From an uncultured Flavobacteriaceae bacterium (GTDB lineage Bacteria; Bacteroidota; Bacteroidia; Flavobacteriales; Flavobacteriaceae), in contig CALZKX010000128.1 of NCBI GenBank assembly GCA_945788155.1, positions 1-7,900 on the forward strand: DNA of 7,900 nt, in the 5' to 3' direction. This document shows positions 1 to 7,424 of the stretch, one piece after another. How positions within the stretch are numbered: the first letter of the stretch is position 1; every line of letters starts with the position of its first letter. The position numbers were made by a program, and so were the translations under genes. The notes below the pieces were generated by a model that had not been told where the DNA came from, made no database searches, and saw only the letters and a list, made by a program, of their open reading frames with translations.

Positions 1-1039
1 AAATATTTGCAGCAGCGTAGAATAAATGAGGTACAAATTTAGCTGAAAATTTATCTTTTTGATAAGATAGCGTTGCATTTATATCATTTAAACCTACAGA
101 GCCAGCATGATTGCCAACATAAAAATAATCCATCCAACCATTAAATTTGTGGTTAGTACCAAATAAAGGCATAAACGATTTTATATCTGTACTCACATCA
201 TCTTGATCTTTTCCGGACAAATATTCGTAACCTAAACCAAGCGATACATTACTAGTTACTTTATAGGCTATATTCCCAGAAAAATATGAAGCACCAACAT
301 CGTTATTAGCAGATGTTCCTGTTTGCAAATACACAGCAGCATCTACATTAAATTTATTGAACTTATACGTTAATCGAGAACCTATAGTTTGCATATAATC
401 TACGGTTTGATTGGTATTAATATCTAAGTATTCTATACCTGTGTTTAAAACCAACAAGCTTAAACCTAAATTAGAAAAAGTACCATGGTACCATGCATAC
501 TGGAAGGCTTTATAACCAGCGGCATTACTATATAAATTATCTATGTTACTTTGTGTATCGGCATTTAAGGCAAAACCTACGTCTAATCTATTATTTGCAT
601 TAGGTATGTATTTAAATAAAAGTGCATCGTGGCTTCGTGCTTGTTGAGCCCAACCTACATCACCAAATATTCTATGATCATCGTACACAATTTCTTGACG
701 ACCAAGTTTTAATGATATTCCGTTTCCAAATAATGCTTCACCCCAAGCTTCATGTAGTGCAGTGGCTTTATCATCGCTTGATAAAGTGCCAACATCACCC
801 CAAACCCTAATGTTTTGCATGGTTACTTTAAATATTAAGTTGTCTTGTTTAAAATCGAAATTAAGTCTTGTTCTTTGAGATATAAAGTTAGAACCATTAG
901 CATCGGTTTCCAATAATGTAGAATAACCGTTTTTGTTTTCATAGCGTGGTCTTAATTCGGCCGAAATATCAAATTGTTGTGCCATTACTGTTGGCAAACA
1001 AAGTATTACTGTAGCTATTAGTAAAATTATTTTTTTCAT
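1..1039 (-). CDS. Alginate-export-family outer-membrane beta-barrel protein (partial, C-terminus beyond left edge)
   Basis: The frame is open from ATG at 1039 to the window edge: 346 full codons and no stop, so the C-terminus is missing. Residues 1-20 (MKKIILLIATVILCLPTVMA, then QQ) are a clear Sec signal peptide. The mature part begins with FDISAELRPRYEN, then SQRTRLNFDF and a long series of alternating short strands rich in Tyr, Phe, Gly and Asn, as in an outer-membrane barrel. The most diagnostic stretch is LKLGRQEIVYDDHRIFGDVG followed by WAQQARSHDALLF, which fits the GRQ...YDD.R..G.W..Q.R..D pattern of the alginate-export (AlgE-like) family. In Bacteroidota such proteins often have nothing to do with alginate, so the substrate is open; passage of nitrite or another small anion is only a guess from context. 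Its start is 2 nt from the stop of the RIC gene, so the two are probably translationally coupled in the nor-nir operon. The family call is firm, the function is not. Confidence 0.85.
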   Translation of the reverse strand, partial: MKKIILLIATVILCLPTVMAQQFDISAELRPRYENKNGYSTLLETDANGSNFISQRTRLNFDFKQDNLIFKVTMQNIRVWGDVGTLSSDDKATALHEAWGEALFGNGISLKLGRQEIVYDDHRIFGDVGWAQQARSHDALLFKYIPNANNRLDVGFALNADTQSNIDNLYSNAAGYKAFQYAWYHGTFSNLGLSLLVLNTGIEYLDINTNQTVDYMQTIGSRLTYKFNKFNVDAAVYLQTGTSANNDVGASYFSGNIAYKVTSNVSLGLGYEYLSGKDQDDVSTDIKSFMPLFGTNHKFNGWMDYFYVGNHAGSVGLNDINATLSYQKDKFSAKFVPHLFYAAANI

Positions 1040-1041
1040 GA

Positions 1042-1770
1042 CTATATTGCGTTTGAAATTTGTTTTTTTAATGTTATTGCTTTTGGGAATAATATATTGT
1101 TCTCTAGATGTATATGTTGATGCAAATCTTGCTCAAATTCTTCTAGTTTAGAATACAATGCTCTAAAGGTATTACAAGCTCCATCTGGTGTACTGTAATT
1201 ATTGGTTAATAGCGCAATTCTTTTAAATACATTGCCAGCATAATCGTGCTCTTCATGCATCATTTTAATTGGATTTTCTAAAGTGCCAAAATGTGGTCTT
1301 TCTATTTCGGTTCCATCTTTTAAAGCACTTACTAACTTTTTTATGTAGGGAAATAAAATTAGCTCCTCTTTCTTTAAATGAGCAGATAACTCTTTTACAA
1401 CATTGTTAACTAATGTATTTATTTCAAGTAATTCTGAGTAATGATGACCATGTACTTTTGCTACTTTATTTGCATATTGTAGTAATAATGGAATATTCTC
1501 TTGAACATAAGTATGATGAATGTTTATTATATGGTCTATTAGAAAATTTAATTCCCATTTATCGTAATTATACCGTTTTTCTGTGGTGCTATCTAAAGCT
1601 TCAATTTCGGCTTTAATATTATTGTAGTTTGCTTGGTTTTTTTCGCAAGCTTTTTCTACTGTAATACCACCTCCACAGCAAAAGTCGATACCGTATTTTT
1701 TAAATATATGTGCAGCTTTAATGTTTTTTACTACTATTTCTGCTACTGTATTATTTTCGTTAATATTCAT
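1042..1770 (-). CDS. ric: Iron-sulfur cluster repair di-iron protein, RIC/ScdA/YtfE family
   Basis: This 242-residue protein has the standard two-part RIC layout. Residues about 8-60 form the ScdA N-terminal (DUF542) domain, with the signature YGIDFCCGGG carrying Cys31-Cys32. Residues about 75-230 form a hemerythrin-like four-helix bundle. Its expected di-iron ligands are visible: a His-rich stretch around 80-86, His131 and Glu135 in HLKKEE before LFP, His175 in MMHEEHD, and His219 and Glu223 in HQHIHLENNILFP. Known family members are cytoplasmic and restore iron-sulfur and di-iron centres damaged by nitric oxide or oxidants. That fits an operon whose nirS product makes NO. The ATG at 1770 lies 11 nt after the stop of the TonB receptor gene, and the stop (TAG) is 2 nt before the next gene, so there is no room for a promoter of its own. 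Length is normal for the family, and no ligand appears to be missing. Confidence 0.95.
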   Translation of the reverse strand: MNINENNTVAEIVVKNIKAAHIFKKYGIDFCCGGGITVEKACEKNQANYNNIKAEIEALDSTTEKRYNYDKWELNFLIDHIINIHHTYVQENIPLLLQYANKVAKVHGHHYSELLEINTLVNNVVKELSAHLKKEELILFPYIKKLVSALKDGTEIERPHFGTLENPIKMMHEEHDYAGNVFKRIALLTNNYSTPDGACNTFRALYSKLEEFEQDLHQHIHLENNILFPKAITLKKQISNAI

Positions 1771-1781
1771 TTTTATAGTCT

Positions 1782-3791
1782 TTAAAAATTAAATCTAGTT
1801 TGCAAATAATAAGTGGCTCCCCAAAATTGTATATCTCTTTCGTGAGCAGAGCCTATTTGATTATACGTATCGACATCTGTTACGTTAAATAAATTTTTTC
1901 CGCCTATTGAAATTGATAATTTATTTTGAAGAAATGTTTTTGCCAACGATACATCTAAATTGTTAAAATCTTCTCTTGTTGATTCTTTTAATGTATCTAC
2001 TCCATTTTCATTTTCTACATAATGCCCTTTACGTTTTCCGGAGTATTTATAAAATGCATTAAACCTTAAATCTAAAGGTTTGTAAGTATATGATATTGAA
2101 ACATTTACGTAAGGTGTGTATAAAAATTTATCTGAATTAAAAGTATCTGTATATTCAAGATATCGCCCTAAATATGAAAAACCAAAATTAAAGTTTAAAT
2201 AATCGGTAGCTTTATATTTAACATCAACCGAGGCATTTAAAGACTTGGTTTTATTTAGGTTAATGTAATGCCTTTCAAAATTTACTAGCTCACTTAAACC
2301 AATTAGATTTTTTATTTCATTGTAAATAAATGATGGTTCTATTTGCAAAGAACTCGTATTACTAAATTGTTGCGTATATGTATAGTATAAATTAAAATTA
2401 TGTGACGATTCTACTTCTAGGTTTTCATTTCCTGAAAATGTATATGTAAATGGTCCATAGGTTGGCTCCCAGTCTAGATACAATTCTTTTAAACTTGGTG
2501 CTCTATAGCCATTTCCATAGGCAAAGCGTAAAACGTTTTGGTTATTAAACTTATATTTTACGTTTAATGCTGGCGATAGAAGGTTATTAAAAGTGCTATT
2601 ATATGTATAGCGTAATGCTGGTTGAATTTCGAGTGCATCGGTTATTTTGTAGTTAATACTACCAAAAAACGATGTGTTACTAACGTCTTTCTTTTCATCT
2701 AAAATTCTATTTCCTTCTGCATAGTCGGCTTCAAATTCAAATCCTAATACATAGTTTAATTTATTATCTATATTCGTGTTTGCATATTGTGCTTTTGAAA
2801 AAAACGTATTGAAATAGTTTGCGTTTTCATTAGGATTATTTTCAATTAATTCTGAAGTATTTGTATCTGGATCATATATAAAAGAGGTGTCGTGTCTGTC
2901 GTAATCTAAATAGGAGAGCGTTATGTCTAAATAATTTTTGTTTTTTAATTTTCCTTGAAAATTTAGCGAGTTATCCCAACGTTTTGTTGTGTAATCTATG
3001 TCTGTAGCTGTACCGCTTCTAGAGCTCACTTCCCCTAAGGTGTTAACTTCTTCTTCAGAAAAATTACTAGAAAACATTAATTTAAAATCACCTAGCTCTC
3101 TTATATATTTTGCGTTTGCGTGGTATTGATTTTTTTTAGGCCAATTTTGTGTTCTAGTAAAATCATCATCTGTATTTACACCATTAAAGTCATAATAACC
3201 AGCTTCAGCTCGAATTAGATTTTTTCCAAATTTATGACCAATTGACGCTTCTATATTTTCGGCTTCAGCATTTTCATAATACGCCATTATACTACCAATA
3301 ATTGGTTTAGATTGTTCTTTTTTTGTAATGAAATTAATGGTTCCACCCATGGCATCGGTTCCATAAAAAACCGAAACAGGGCCTTCAACAATTTCAATAC
3401 GTTCTACATTATCAATATTTATTTGATTAAGGTTTAAAACACCATTTACACGTCCAATTAACGGAACACCGTCAACTAAAATTTTTATATTTTCTTTTGA
3501 AATTCCATTTAATTCAATACCAGCTCCAAAGGCAGAGTTAAAAGATAAATCTACATTTAACTCGTTCCTTAAAACGTCTGTAAGATTTGTTGCTGCTTTA
3601 GCTTGAATGGTTTCTAAGTTGATAACTTTAACTTTATATATAGCGTTTTTTTCGGTAGTTGGTGCAAATTGTGCTGTAATTACAATTTCATCAAGTTTTT
3701 CAACTTTAGTCGAATCTATAGGTTTATTTTGTGCTATAAGTGGATTACCTATAAGCAATAACAAGCCTAAAGAATAAAAATAATTCTTCAT
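1782..3791 (-). CDS. TonB-dependent outer-membrane receptor
   Basis: A 669-residue receptor for energised uptake of a scarce ligand across the outer membrane. From the chosen start, residues 1-20 (MKNYFYSLGLLLLIGNPLIA, then Q) form a signal peptide. A TonB-box-like DEIVITA follows at about 34-40. The plug spans about 48-160, with LTDVLRNELNVDL, ILVDGVPLIGR and the signature VERIEIVEGPVSVFYGTDAMGG leading to INFIT. The rest is a 22-strand-type barrel with FAYGNGYRAPSLKELYLDW and a C-terminal Phe (YYLQTRFNF), typical of outer-membrane insertion. No carboxypeptidase-D-like N-terminal domain and no SusD partner are present, so it resembles CirA/BtuB-like receptors for metal chelates, heme or cobalamin more than glycan systems. 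The ligand is unknown; iron or heme for the cytochromes encoded beside it is an inference. A longer in-frame start at 3812 (MMFKTLI...) was rejected because it lies in a hairpin stem and would put seven residues before an ideal signal peptide. Confidence 0.93.
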   Translation of the reverse strand: MKNYFYSLGLLLLIGNPLIAQNKPIDSTKVEKLDEIVITAQFAPTTEKNAIYKVKVINLETIQAKAATNLTDVLRNELNVDLSFNSAFGAGIELNGISKENIKILVDGVPLIGRVNGVLNLNQINIDNVERIEIVEGPVSVFYGTDAMGGTINFITKKEQSKPIIGSIMAYYENAEAENIEASIGHKFGKNLIRAEAGYYDFNGVNTDDDFTRTQNWPKKNQYHANAKYIRELGDFKLMFSSNFSEEEVNTLGEVSSRSGTATDIDYTTKRWDNSLNFQGKLKNKNYLDITLSYLDYDRHDTSFIYDPDTNTSELIENNPNENANYFNTFFSKAQYANTNIDNKLNYVLGFEFEADYAEGNRILDEKKDVSNTSFFGSINYKITDALEIQPALRYTYNSTFNNLLSPALNVKYKFNNQNVLRFAYGNGYRAPSLKELYLDWEPTYGPFTYTFSGNENLEVESSHNFNLYYTYTQQFSNTSSLQIEPSFIYNEIKNLIGLSELVNFERHYINLNKTKSLNASVDVKYKATDYLNFNFGFSYLGRYLEYTDTFNSDKFLYTPYVNVSISYTYKPLDLRFNAFYKYSGKRKGHYVENENGVDTLKESTREDFNNLDVSLAKTFLQNKLSISIGGKNLFNVTDVDTYNQIGSAHERDIQFWGATYYLQTRFNF

Positions 3792-3807
3792 AATTAGTGT
3801 TTTAAAC

Positions 3808-3840
3808 ATCATTCGGTAGTTAAAAAAACTACCGAATGAT
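3808..3840 (-). terminator. Strong intergenic hairpin between nirS and the TonB receptor gene
   Basis: A perfect 14-bp inverted repeat (3808-3821 against 3827-3840; plus-strand arms ATCATTCGGTAGTT and AACTACCGAATGAT) encloses a 5-nt homopolymer loop. A further 6 bp (GTTTTA / TAAAAC on the minus strand) can pair past a 3-nt bulge. It starts 11 nt after the nirS stop. No real U-tract follows the stem on the minus strand, so it is not a classical intrinsic terminator. It could be a partial terminator or attenuator, or an RNA-processing or 3'-end-protecting hairpin that sets nirS message above the receptor message. The structure is seen directly; its function is inferred. Confidence 0.6.
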
Positions 3841-3851
3841 TAAAACTTGGT

Positions 3852-5510
3852 TTAATAAATATCGTTTGTTGTATTGTAAACGTTGAATTTTCCTGTTGGA
3901 TTTTCAACCCAGTCGCCTTGGATAATTTGCTTTACTTTTAGAGTTTTATCGTTATAAATAACAATGGCACTCTTTTGTCCCATAAAGTAAGATACCCAAA
4001 CTTCATTACCTGCTTTATTGTATTCCATATGAACAGCTCTTCCATCTACGCCTTCTGGAGCTGGAAGTGTTGCTTTTAACTCTAATGTATTTGTATCAAA
4101 TACATCTACCACAGAATTTAGTTCGGCATTCGGGTTTAAAGTTCTATCTACCCAAAGGTGTTTAGATTTTGGATGAGATTTTACAAATAATGCACCTCCA
4201 CCATTTCCTGTAGCTTTAACCTCTTTTACAACTGTCCATTGGCCTTCGCCAGGATTTGTTTTTATAAAAGATAATTTATTTTCTCCAAGATGAGATGTTA
4301 CCCAAAGGTTACCTAAATCATTTTTAATATTTGTTCCACGTCCTGGATGCGGTTTAATACCAGTTTCAATAATTTTAACCAATTTTTTATTTGGTACATC
4401 GATAACTACAATTTTATTACTTGCATTTGCTGCAACTAGGAAATATTTTCCTGTAGAATCCCAACCACCATCATGTAAGAATCTAGCCGAAGGAATTTGT
4501 GTAATATCAGGATTTTTAGGGTCTGTATAATCTACAATCCAAACCATTCCTGTTTCCTTTACATTACAAATCCAAACTGGGTCTGTATGTGATGCAACTA
4601 TTGAAGCTACACGTGCTTCTTCTATAAATTCTTTATCTCCATCGGCTGCATTTCCAGAAGTTGGTGTAACACTTAAAGGCTTTAAAGTTTGTGCGTCTAA
4701 AATTGCAATATGACTTGGGCTATAGCCACCAAATACTAAGTATTTATCTTCATAACCTTTGTATTTAGAAACTTCAACAGAACGTGCATCAAAACCTCCT
4801 TTTACTTCAGCTACAATTGTAGGTGTTTTTGTATAGGTATCAATCATTGTAATTCTACCATCTCTACCTACCGAATAAATATATCTACCTGAGGCTGATG
4901 TACGTAAAATATGTACTGCAAATCCTGTTTTTAAAACAGCTAGTTTCTCTTTAGTATCACCATCAATAATTGCTACTTTACCAGCATCTCTCATAATTAC
5001 ACCAAAGTAATTATCTATATTTCTATTATGTTCTGGTTTAGTTGGTCTATCTACTACTGGAACAATTAAATTCCAACTTTCGGTAATTTCATTCATTCCA
5101 TATTCTGGAATTTCTGGTGGATCAACTTGTAAGAAACGTGTCATTAACTCAATTTCTTGGTCTGTCATTATTCCTTTCCATTCTGGCATACCTCCTGGAG
5201 TACCGTTTTCTATAAATGCCTTTAACCCTTCTGTACCAAACTCTAAGGTACCAGGTTTATCACTTCCTTCAGGTCTAACAGGCAATAAATGGGTTCCAGT
5301 TGCACCTAATCTACTAGAACCATGGCAACCTGCACATCTATCGAAATAGATTTCACTACCTCTTTTCATTTCTTCATCAGAAACCCTCACTGCTGCTATA
5401 TCTTCAGAGTCACTTTTGGTTACTGAATAATCTGATTCTCCTTTTTTATCACTTTTACAACTAAATGTTAAAGTAATAATAGCGATTGCTAATAATTTTA
5501 AATTCTTCAT
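3852..5510 (-). CDS. nirS: Cytochrome cd1 nitrite reductase (NO-forming), lipoprotein form
   Basis: A 552-residue enzyme that reduces nitrite to nitric oxide on heme d1, with electrons entering at heme c. Residues 1-18 form a lipoprotein signal with lipobox LTFSC, so Cys18 is the likely lipidated residue; a charged linker follows to about 45. The cytochrome c domain (about 46-130) has the heme-binding CAGCH at 59-63 and a probable Met108 ligand in GTPGGMPEWKG. The eight-bladed d1 propeller fills about 145-552. Its key histidines are present: His200 in GFAVHILR (d1 axial ligand), His346 in FLHDGGWD and His388 in KPHPGRG (active site). Other family marks are ASGRYIYSVGRDGRI, SHTDPVWICNVKETG and the C-terminal NPTGKFNVYNTTNDIY. 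It begins 21 nt after norB and has an A-rich leader. No heme d1 synthesis gene (nirJ, nirF, nirD-type) lies in the window, so these must be elsewhere. NirN and NirF are relatives, but the full set of catalytic His and the c domain argue for NirS. Confidence 0.97.
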   Translation of the reverse strand: MKNLKLLAIAIITLTFSCKSDKKGESDYSVTKSDSEDIAAVRVSDEEMKRGSEIYFDRCAGCHGSSRLGATGTHLLPVRPEGSDKPGTLEFGTEGLKAFIENGTPGGMPEWKGIMTDQEIELMTRFLQVDPPEIPEYGMNEITESWNLIVPVVDRPTKPEHNRNIDNYFGVIMRDAGKVAIIDGDTKEKLAVLKTGFAVHILRTSASGRYIYSVGRDGRITMIDTYTKTPTIVAEVKGGFDARSVEVSKYKGYEDKYLVFGGYSPSHIAILDAQTLKPLSVTPTSGNAADGDKEFIEEARVASIVASHTDPVWICNVKETGMVWIVDYTDPKNPDITQIPSARFLHDGGWDSTGKYFLVAANASNKIVVIDVPNKKLVKIIETGIKPHPGRGTNIKNDLGNLWVTSHLGENKLSFIKTNPGEGQWTVVKEVKATGNGGGALFVKSHPKSKHLWVDRTLNPNAELNSVVDVFDTNTLELKATLPAPEGVDGRAVHMEYNKAGNEVWVSYFMGQKSAIVIYNDKTLKVKQIIQGDWVENPTGKFNVYNTTNDIY

Positions 5511-5531
5511 TTTATATTTGATTTGTTTTAT

Positions 5532-6872
5532 TTAATCGATTGCTTGTTCTAAAGCCTCATCATTTGGTTTTCCATGCTTATAAAAATCTATGATATATAG
5601 TACTATTCCTGTTGTAAAGATTATAGCACAAAGGATTAGTACTACGAAATGGATGCCAATTTCTCCTTGCACTTGCATAAAATCCATTCCAAATTTTCTT
5701 TCTAAATACACTTGTGCTACACCAGCTACACCAAAGGCTACTGTCATACCAATCATACCAATATTAGATAACCAAAAGGCTGCACGACCACGCGTACTTT
5801 GGTATAGTTTTCTTCCAGTTAAATTTGGTAAGGCATAACTTATTATTGCTAAAACAATCATACCATAAGCTCCCCAAAACGCCAAGTGACCATGCATTGC
5901 TGTTACAAGTGTGCCATGAGTATATAAATTTGTTTGTGGTAGTGTGTGAGCAAAACCTAATAGACCAGCTCCTACAAAGGATACTATAGCTGCTCCTAAG
6001 GTCCAATAAAGTGCTAATTTATTTGGGTGTTTTTTCTCGCCTTTTCGATACATATTAACTGCAAATAATGCCATAGCTAAGAACGCTAAAGGCTCAAGAG
6101 CTGAGAATATACCACCAACGATTAACCAAATTTTATTTACACCAATGTAATAGTAGTGATGTCCTGTACCTAACACTCCAGATAAGAAGGTTAAACCAAC
6201 AATTACATATAGCCATTTTTCTATAACTTCTCTATCTACTCCTGTAAGTTTTATTAATAGGAATGATAAAATACCTCCCATAATTAACTCCCAAACACCT
6301 TCAACCCATAAATGAACTACCCACCATCTAAAAAATGAATCGGTTACTTGACTATCAAATGGTAACATTCCAGGTAAGTATAACAATGCTGCAAACAATA
6401 GCCCCATTGAAAGAACTAATGCTGTGGTTGTTTTTCGTTTTCCTTTAAATAATGTTGTAAGAATGAGTCCTAAAAACAAAAGAACATTTGCTACAACCAA
6501 GAAGTCCAAAGGTCTTGGGATTTCTAAAAATTTTCTACCTTCCCAATAGTTAAAATGGTATCCAACTATAGCTACAACACCTACAACTGCCAAACTTATT
6601 AATTGTACATAAGCCCATTTTACGCTTACTAATTCGCGTTGAGCTTCTTCTGGAATAATATAATACGCTGCTCCCATAAACCCAGACAAAAGCCAAACTA
6701 CCAATAAATTAGTATGTACTGCTCTCGCTGTGTTAAAAGGGATTATTTCGTGTAAATTGTCAAATCCTACTCTGGCAAAACCCATTATAAAACCATATGT
6801 TATTTGCAATACAAGCAATAACATTGAAAGGGCAAAAAACCAATAGGCTACTTTTTGTGATTTATATTTCAT
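5532..6872 (-). CDS. norB: Nitric oxide reductase catalytic subunit (cytochrome b, cNOR)
   Basis: A 446-residue integral membrane protein with about 12 hydrophobic helices, the catalytic subunit that reduces two NO to N2O at a heme b3/non-heme FeB centre. All the metal ligands known for the family can be placed: His53 (TARAVHTN) and His329 for low-spin heme b; His327 (TAMHGHL) for heme b3; His187 (VVHLWVEG), His238 and His239 (GTGHHYYY) for FeB; and the NOR-specific glutamates Glu191 and Glu260 (FSALEPLAF). Those glutamates, and the absence of the Tyr-His crosslink motif, separate it from cytochrome oxidases. It has no N-terminal quinol-oxidase-like extension, so it is the cytochrome-c-dependent form (cNOR) and not the single-subunit qNOR. 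It starts 11 nt after norC, its obligate partner. Activation genes norQ and norD are not in the window. Confidence 0.97.
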   Translation of the reverse strand: MKYKSQKVAYWFFALSMLLLVLQITYGFIMGFARVGFDNLHEIIPFNTARAVHTNLLVVWLLSGFMGAAYYIIPEEAQRELVSVKWAYVQLISLAVVGVVAIVGYHFNYWEGRKFLEIPRPLDFLVVANVLLFLGLILTTLFKGKRKTTTALVLSMGLLFAALLYLPGMLPFDSQVTDSFFRWWVVHLWVEGVWELIMGGILSFLLIKLTGVDREVIEKWLYVIVGLTFLSGVLGTGHHYYYIGVNKIWLIVGGIFSALEPLAFLAMALFAVNMYRKGEKKHPNKLALYWTLGAAIVSFVGAGLLGFAHTLPQTNLYTHGTLVTAMHGHLAFWGAYGMIVLAIISYALPNLTGRKLYQSTRGRAAFWLSNIGMIGMTVAFGVAGVAQVYLERKFGMDFMQVQGEIGIHFVVLILCAIIFTTGIVLYIIDFYKHGKPNDEALEQAID

Positions 6873-6883
6873 GAGTGGTTAGT

Positions 6884-7345
6884 TTAGTTACTTATTTTAT
6901 CTTTTGCTAGTGGTGATACAATTCTATCGAAGCCATTGAGGTCTATTCCACCTATCCATTCAAAAAAGGCAATCATATCTTCTGCCTCTTGTTCTGTCAT
7001 ACTATAGGCTACCATTTTTCTGCCATTTGGCTGCCATGGCACTTGAGACATTAAAATGCTTTTAATTATGTCTTCTCCTTGTCCATCGTACTTTAGGTTA
7101 AGCCTGTCTATAACCTTAGTTAATTCTGGAGCATAATAAGCTCCTTCTCCTAATATTGTATGGCATCCCATACAATTGTTTTCTTCCCAGATTTTTTTTC
7201 CTCGAACAACAGATTCAGTTATGTTTTCGCTATTAGACTGGTCTTGTGATTTTGATAAAGAATACACAGTTAATCCAATAAATACTAAAAACGTAACCAA
7301 TGTTCCACCCAGAAAGAAAGCTCTTGCTTGTTTTTTAGATAACAT
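6884..7345 (-). CDS. norC: Nitric oxide reductase cytochrome c subunit
   Basis: A 153-residue membrane-anchored monoheme cytochrome c that passes electrons to NorB. An uncleaved N-terminal helix spans about 10-30 (FFLGGTLVTFLVFIGLTVYSL), followed by a polar linker. The heme-binding motif is CMGCH at 58-62, continuing as TILGEGAYYAPEL, which is highly typical of NorC. The probable axial Met is Met111 in GRKMVAYSM, and the tail EQEAEDMIAFFEWIGGIDLNGF matches the family ending. Length is close to the usual 145-150 residues. It is the first gene of the operon: about 43 nt of A-rich leader without a Shine-Dalgarno sequence separates the ATG from the predicted transcription start. The order norC-norB followed directly by nirS places NO removal before NO production in the transcript. 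Confidence 0.96.
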   Translation of the reverse strand: MLSKKQARAFFLGGTLVTFLVFIGLTVYSLSKSQDQSNSENITESVVRGKKIWEENNCMGCHTILGEGAYYAPELTKVIDRLNLKYDGQGEDIIKSILMSQVPWQPNGRKMVAYSMTEQEAEDMIAFFEWIGGIDLNGFDRIVSPLAKDKISN

Positions 7346-7370
7346 ATTAATTGGTTTTTGTTAGTTTATA

Positions 7371-7392
7371 AAAAAGATTAGCTTATCTTTTT
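7371..7392. promoter_or_regulatory. Inverted repeat, copy 1 of an AAGAT-N6-ATCTT motif (possible operator)
   Basis: AAAAAGAT (7371-7378) and ATCTTTTT (7385-7392) form a perfect 8-bp inverted repeat around six bases. On the minus strand it reads AAGATAA-N4-ATCTT. It overlaps the predicted transcription start (about 7388), a place where a bound protein would block initiation; it could equally form a small hairpin at the 5' end of the mRNA. A second copy lies at 7439-7460. The regulator is unknown. Confidence 0.45.
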
Positions 7393-7394
7393 TT

Positions 7395-7402
7395 CAAAAG
7401 TA
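7395..7402 (-). promoter_or_regulatory. Predicted Bacteroidota -7 promoter box for the nor-nir operon
   Basis: On the minus strand this reads TACTTTTG, a full match to the Bacteroidota -7 consensus TAnnTTTG. It would start transcription near 7388, about 43 nt before the norC ATG. No TTTG -33 box sits at the normal spacing (the nearest is 26 nt away, inside the palindrome at 7425-7438), so the promoter probably needs an activator. Confidence 0.6.
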
Positions 7403-7424
7403 TGCTAGGAATAAATTTTAAAAC

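Noticed and set aside
622..810. Plus-strand open frame of 62 codons
   Set aside because: Lies fully opposite the outer-membrane barrel gene, which shows clear family motifs; the product has no recognisable features.
1413..1616. Plus-strand open frame of 67 codons
   Set aside because: Antisense shadow of the RIC gene; no domain and no plausible leader.
3792..3812. Longer TonB receptor starting at 3812 (MMFKTLI before MKNYF)
   Set aside because: The ATG lies inside a perfect hairpin stem, and starting at 3791 gives a textbook signal peptide.
5590..6006. Two open frames overlapping norB (plus 5590-5838, minus 5764-6006)
   Set aside because: Alternate frames of a strongly conserved membrane protein; the translations resemble nothing known.
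7176..7364. Plus-strand open frame over the norC start
   Set aside because: Antisense to norC and its leader; it would conflict with the operon promoter region and shows no family motif.
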